A stretch of DNA of 8,437 nucleotides from positions 1 to 8,437 of the forward strand of contig JBFHXF010000087.1 of assembly GCA_041599115.1 (NCBI GenBank), in the 5' to 3' direction. This document shows, piece by piece, positions 6,513 through 8,437 of this stretch (the first letter of the stretch is position 1; the number at the start of each line of letters is the position of its first letter). The DNA comes from JACZUI01 sp041599115. GTDB taxonomy: Bacteria; Actinomycetota; Acidimicrobiia; Spongiisociales; ZC4RG35. A program made the position numbers and the translations under genes. The notes below the pieces were generated by a model, which saw only the letters and a program-made list of their open reading frames with translations, was not told the origin of the DNA and made no database searches.

Positions 6513-7115
6513 TCATATGTGGCGATCCTCGGCGAAGCTCCGATAGAGCTCAGACAGCCGGCGCGTGATCTCAGGCATGTTCGAGCTCCCCCCTGGGGCC
6601 GGTTCGACGCCGTAGACCGTTTGCACGAAGTCAAGGTTCTTCTGAATCGACCAGATACGCTCGTGTTCGCCGGGTGGGAGGATCTCGGCCGGGTCGCCGA
6701 CGGCTATCCAGCCGATCGGTACCGTGGCGTCTGAGGCGAGCCGAGAGTTGACATGGACCACACCGTGTATGCGAACTTCCGATCGCGCTCCCAGGGTGGA
6801 GCCGTGAAAGATCGCAGCTCCGGTCGCGACAAATACCTGCTCTTCGATGGTCGCTCCCGCTACGTGGGAGTTCGGACCGATCAACACGTTGTCCCCGATC
6901 CTGGTCGATCGGCGCGTCGTGCTACGCACGACAGCGTTCTCCAGGACAATGACCTCGCGCCCGATCGTGATCGAGCCGCCCTCGGCGACGATCACAGCGC
7001 CATGCAGAATGCGACTCCCCCTCCCGATGGTCACGTCACCGCAGACGGTCGCTGTCGGGGCAACATAAGCCTCAGAGGAGACGGCCGGCGACTTCCCTAG
7101 ATGCTCGATCAACAT
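6513..7115 (-). CDS. Gamma carbonic anhydrase-like beta-helix protein lacking the metal-binding histidines
   Basis: This 200-residue protein (from ATG 7115) has the hexapeptide-repeat left-handed beta-helix (about 18-140), beginning with the family-typical AYVAPTATVCGDVTIGRGSRI (16-36) and ending with GWIAVGDPAEILPPGE (135-150), then a C-terminal helical part. Aligned with gamma carbonic anhydrases, all three ligand positions are lost: the first His is Arg64 (NAVVRS), and GHxxxxHG reads GPNSHVAG, giving Pro81 and Ala86. Arg-x-Asp and the NIQD motif are also absent. It is therefore unlikely to be a carbonic anhydrase; a structural, binding or acyltransferase-like role is open. The start is uncertain: TTG 7172 would add 19 residues and sit 11 bp after the VanZ-like stop, but the ATG gives the usual family N-terminus. 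Probably cotranscribed with the VanZ-like gene. Confidence 0.87.
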   Translation of the reverse strand: MLIEHLGKSPAVSSEAYVAPTATVCGDVTIGRGSRILHGAVIVAEGGSITIGREVIVLENAVVRSTTRRSTRIGDNVLIGPNSHVAGATIEEQVFVATGAAIFHGSTLGARSEVRIHGVVHVNSRLASDATVPIGWIAVGDPAEILPPGEHERIWSIQKNLDFVQTVYGVEPAPGGSSNMPEITRRLSELYRSFAEDRHI

Positions 7116-7183
7116 CGGCTCATCGTAGGACAAGCCGGCTTCGATCAACCGGGTGTCTCGAGCGGCATACAAAGATCCCGATT

Positions 7184-7753
7184 TCAGGCCGTTTGGCTGT
7201 CGTTGCCGACAAGGGCCGTCGAACTCGAGGTGAACCGGAGCGAGGCCACGGCAGCGACGTAACCGATCAACCCACCTGCCATGTTGAGAATGACGTCGTC
7301 GGTCGCGGCCACCCTCCCGAGGAGAAGGAACTGGATGGCCTCAACCAAAACCGACAGCCCGAGACACGCCGGCAGGACAAGCCAGCGCTTCTCGTGCCAC
7401 CCATAGACAGCAAAGAAGGCGACTGCGATGTACAGCACTAAGTTGGATAGCAGCAGAACCCCAGCCAGCGATGTCGGGTCCGCAAGGATCTGACCGAGGT
7501 CTCCCAAGCCGCCCCGTCCAGGGGTCAACACCAGGTCACCGTCGGATTCGATACGAGCCGAGCGGGGTAGTGCGGTAGCCAAGATAACCACCCCCACCGA
7601 GCCGGTGGTCAGGATGCGCCCGACGGCCTGCAGCCAAAGCCGACCCGCCCTGCGATAACGGATACCGACCACTGTGGCCACCGCCAGTGCTGCGACGCCG
7701 ACGGCCAAGGCCAGCATCAGCGACTCGTCGAACTGGCTCAACAGCCCTTTCAC
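7184..7753 (-). CDS. VanZ-like integral membrane protein
   Basis: This 189-residue membrane protein has about five predicted helices (roughly 11-31, 46-62, 97-117, 123-145, 152-173). The C-terminal half carries the VanZ-family signature: SVLVEAIQ with Glu138 and Gln141, Gly146-Arg147, Asp152-Asp153, Asn157 and a following GGLIGY. A polar extracytoplasmic loop is likely at 63-95. VanZ itself affects teicoplanin resistance, but the family is broad and mostly uncharacterised, and no other van gene is here, so resistance should not be inferred. The start is GTG 7753 (GTG AAA GGG), because GGAGG lies 5 bases before it; the in-frame GTG at 7759 overlaps that Shine-Dalgarno and would add only two residues. 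The gene is followed by the beta-helix gene on the same strand. Confidence 0.85.
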   Translation of the reverse strand: MKGLLSQFDESLMLALAVGVAALAVATVVGIRYRRAGRLWLQAVGRILTTGSVGVVILATALPRSARIESDGDLVLTPGRGGLGDLGQILADPTSLAGVLLLSNLVLYIAVAFFAVYGWHEKRWLVLPACLGLSVLVEAIQFLLLGRVAATDDVILNMAGGLIGYVAAVASLRFTSSSTALVGNDSQTA

Positions 7754-7758
7754 CTTCA

Positions 7759-7764
7759 CCTCCC
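7759..7764 (-). promoter_or_regulatory. Ribosome binding site deciding the VanZ-like start
   Basis: On the minus strand GGGAGG (7764 to 7759) is followed by TGAAG and then GTG at 7753, an ideal 5-base spacing. The earlier in-frame GTG (7759-7757) begins with the last base of this site, so it is unlikely to be the start. Confidence 0.7.
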
Positions 7765-7844
7765 AGCGATCTCCCGCAGGTTACGGAAACGTCACGCAGT
7801 GAGCTCGCCCCGACCGATGCTCGGAGGATGTGGAGTACGCAAGC

Positions 7845-7952
7845 TCACAAACTGAGGGAGCGGAGTCGCGCCCGTGCCCATGCCAGAGCCAACAATGCCG
7901 CCAGGGTCCAGAGCCAGAGATGCCGCTCCCTGTTGGAGCTGAAAAGGGACAC
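7845..7952 (-). pseudogene. Small reading frame resembling the N-terminus of a VanZ-like protein (35 codons); remnant or small membrane protein
   Basis: Read from GTG 7952 this short frame gives 35 residues, starting MSLFSSNRERHLWLWTL and followed by a hydrophobic alanine/leucine stretch and an arginine-rich tail, ending at TGA 7847-7845. A polar start, RER, then LWLWTLA is, from memory, how one branch of VanZ-like proteins begins, so this may be the surviving head of a decayed paralogue upstream of the intact VanZ-like gene. Downstream frames show no obvious continuation of that family. AGGGTGAAGG precedes the GTG as a possible ribosome binding site; GTG 7961 is an alternative start adding three residues. 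It could also be a true one-helix membrane peptide, or chance. The evidence is thin. Confidence 0.33.
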
Positions 7953-8053
7953 GACCTTCACCCTATCGATCGATCGTCAGCTCGGGATACAGGCCATCTT
8001 CCGGCTTTCCGAGATGTGAGGGGGACGGGTCTTTCCTTCAGTCACCTACTGGA

Positions 8054-8437
8054 TTACGCAGTCGGGTTGAGACCTCCATGCCAGGCGTGACAGGCGAACA
8101 AGCTGCCATCGTCGAGAAGATCGTGCCAGGTCGTGTTTTTTCCGCATGGCTTGCCGTCGATGTTCTTACTACTGAACCTCAACAGTTCGGTGCCGAGAAA
8201 TGTCCCAAGTTCGTAACGGGTATCGGCCGGCGAGCTGAACACCATCAAATGCAGAGTTCCCGTGCCACCGCCTATGAAATCACCGACCCACACCCGGGAA
8301 CAGTGCACCCCCGCTCCGTCAGGGTAGTTGTCGAGTTGGCAGTTCCACCCCTTGGCTTCCAGGTCAGCGGAAGTCACGCCGCCCGTCGCGGCCCACGCCG
8401 GAGCCATCGCTCCCATCATCATGGCCACCACGGCCAA
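8054..8437 (-). CDS. Secreted four-cysteine protein of unknown function, 5' end cut by the right window edge
   Basis: At least 127 residues are visible. The first 16 form the hydrophobic core and end of a signal peptide, with a likely cleavage after AWA (Ala16). A TTG coincides with the very last bases of the window, but the positively charged N-terminus expected of a signal peptide is missing, so the real start probably lies beyond the edge. The mature domain is small, rich in Gly, Asp and Trp, with four cysteines (Cys33, Cys46, Cys98, Cys116) that could form two disulfides, fitting an exported protein. I recognise no family. It ends with TAA at 8056-8054, and about 100 bp separate it from the next short frame on the same strand. 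Codon use resembles its neighbours. Confidence 0.75.
   Translation of the reverse strand: MAVVAMMMGAMAPAWAATGGVTSADLEAKGWNCQLDNYPDGAGVHCSRVWVGDFIGGGTGTLHLMVFSSPADTRYELGTFLGTELLRFSSKNIDGKPCGKNTTWHDLLDDGSLFACHAWHGGLNPTA

Noticed and set aside
7184..7753. Calling the VanZ-like gene a glycopeptide resistance gene
   Set aside because: The family is broad, and no vanA/H/X/R/S or related gene is present; only membership in the family is supported.
7687..8090. Plus-strand frames at 7687-8019 and 7830-8090
   Set aside because: They are antisense to the VanZ-like and secreted protein genes, with no ribosome binding site or domain.

Overview
The window looks like chromosomal DNA of a GC-rich bacterium, most likely an actinomycete-type lineage (Actinomycetota; Acidimicrobiia or a relative is my guess). 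The grounds are strong G/C preference at third codon positions, frequent GTG starts, few strong Shine-Dalgarno sites, an iron-sulfur, propeptide-type PurF directly followed by PurM, and uncharacterised secreted proteins of actinobacterial style. This assignment is inference; there is no rRNA or other marker in the window. No mobile element, CRISPR array, tRNA or rRNA was recognised.

Left part (1-3497). Bases 1-479 hold a tandem array with an exact 125-bp period, about 3.8 copies, running off the left edge. Each unit contains a long imperfect inverted repeat, and because 125 is not a multiple of three the same peptide would be read in a new frame in each unit. Just after it begins a tightly packed plus-strand operon: a gamma-class carbonic anhydrase with all three metal-binding histidines, then purF and purM, two enzymes of de novo purine synthesis. 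PurM makes aminoimidazole ribonucleotide, the substrate of the next, carboxylating steps, so a carbonic anhydrase in this operon may supply CO2/bicarbonate.

Middle (3498-6509). After a 183-bp gap comes a class III PLP-dependent aminotransferase with its own good ribosome binding site. It converges on a minus-strand HupE/UreH-like membrane protein with a ten-histidine loop, probably a nickel or other metal transporter. Divergent from that, across 57 bp, is a lipoprotein of unknown function.

Right part (6510-8437). All genes here are on the minus strand. In transcription order from the right edge they are: a secreted four-cysteine protein cut by the window end; a very short reading frame resembling the start of a VanZ-like membrane protein; a complete VanZ-like membrane protein; and a second left-handed beta-helix protein related to gamma carbonic anhydrases that has lost all three metal-binding histidines. 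The last two probably form a small operon.

No clear novel defence or mobile system is visible. The items most worth following up are the hairpin-bearing 125-bp array beside the operon, the carbonic anhydrase-purine gene linkage, and the pair of one intact and one degenerate gamma carbonic anhydrase.
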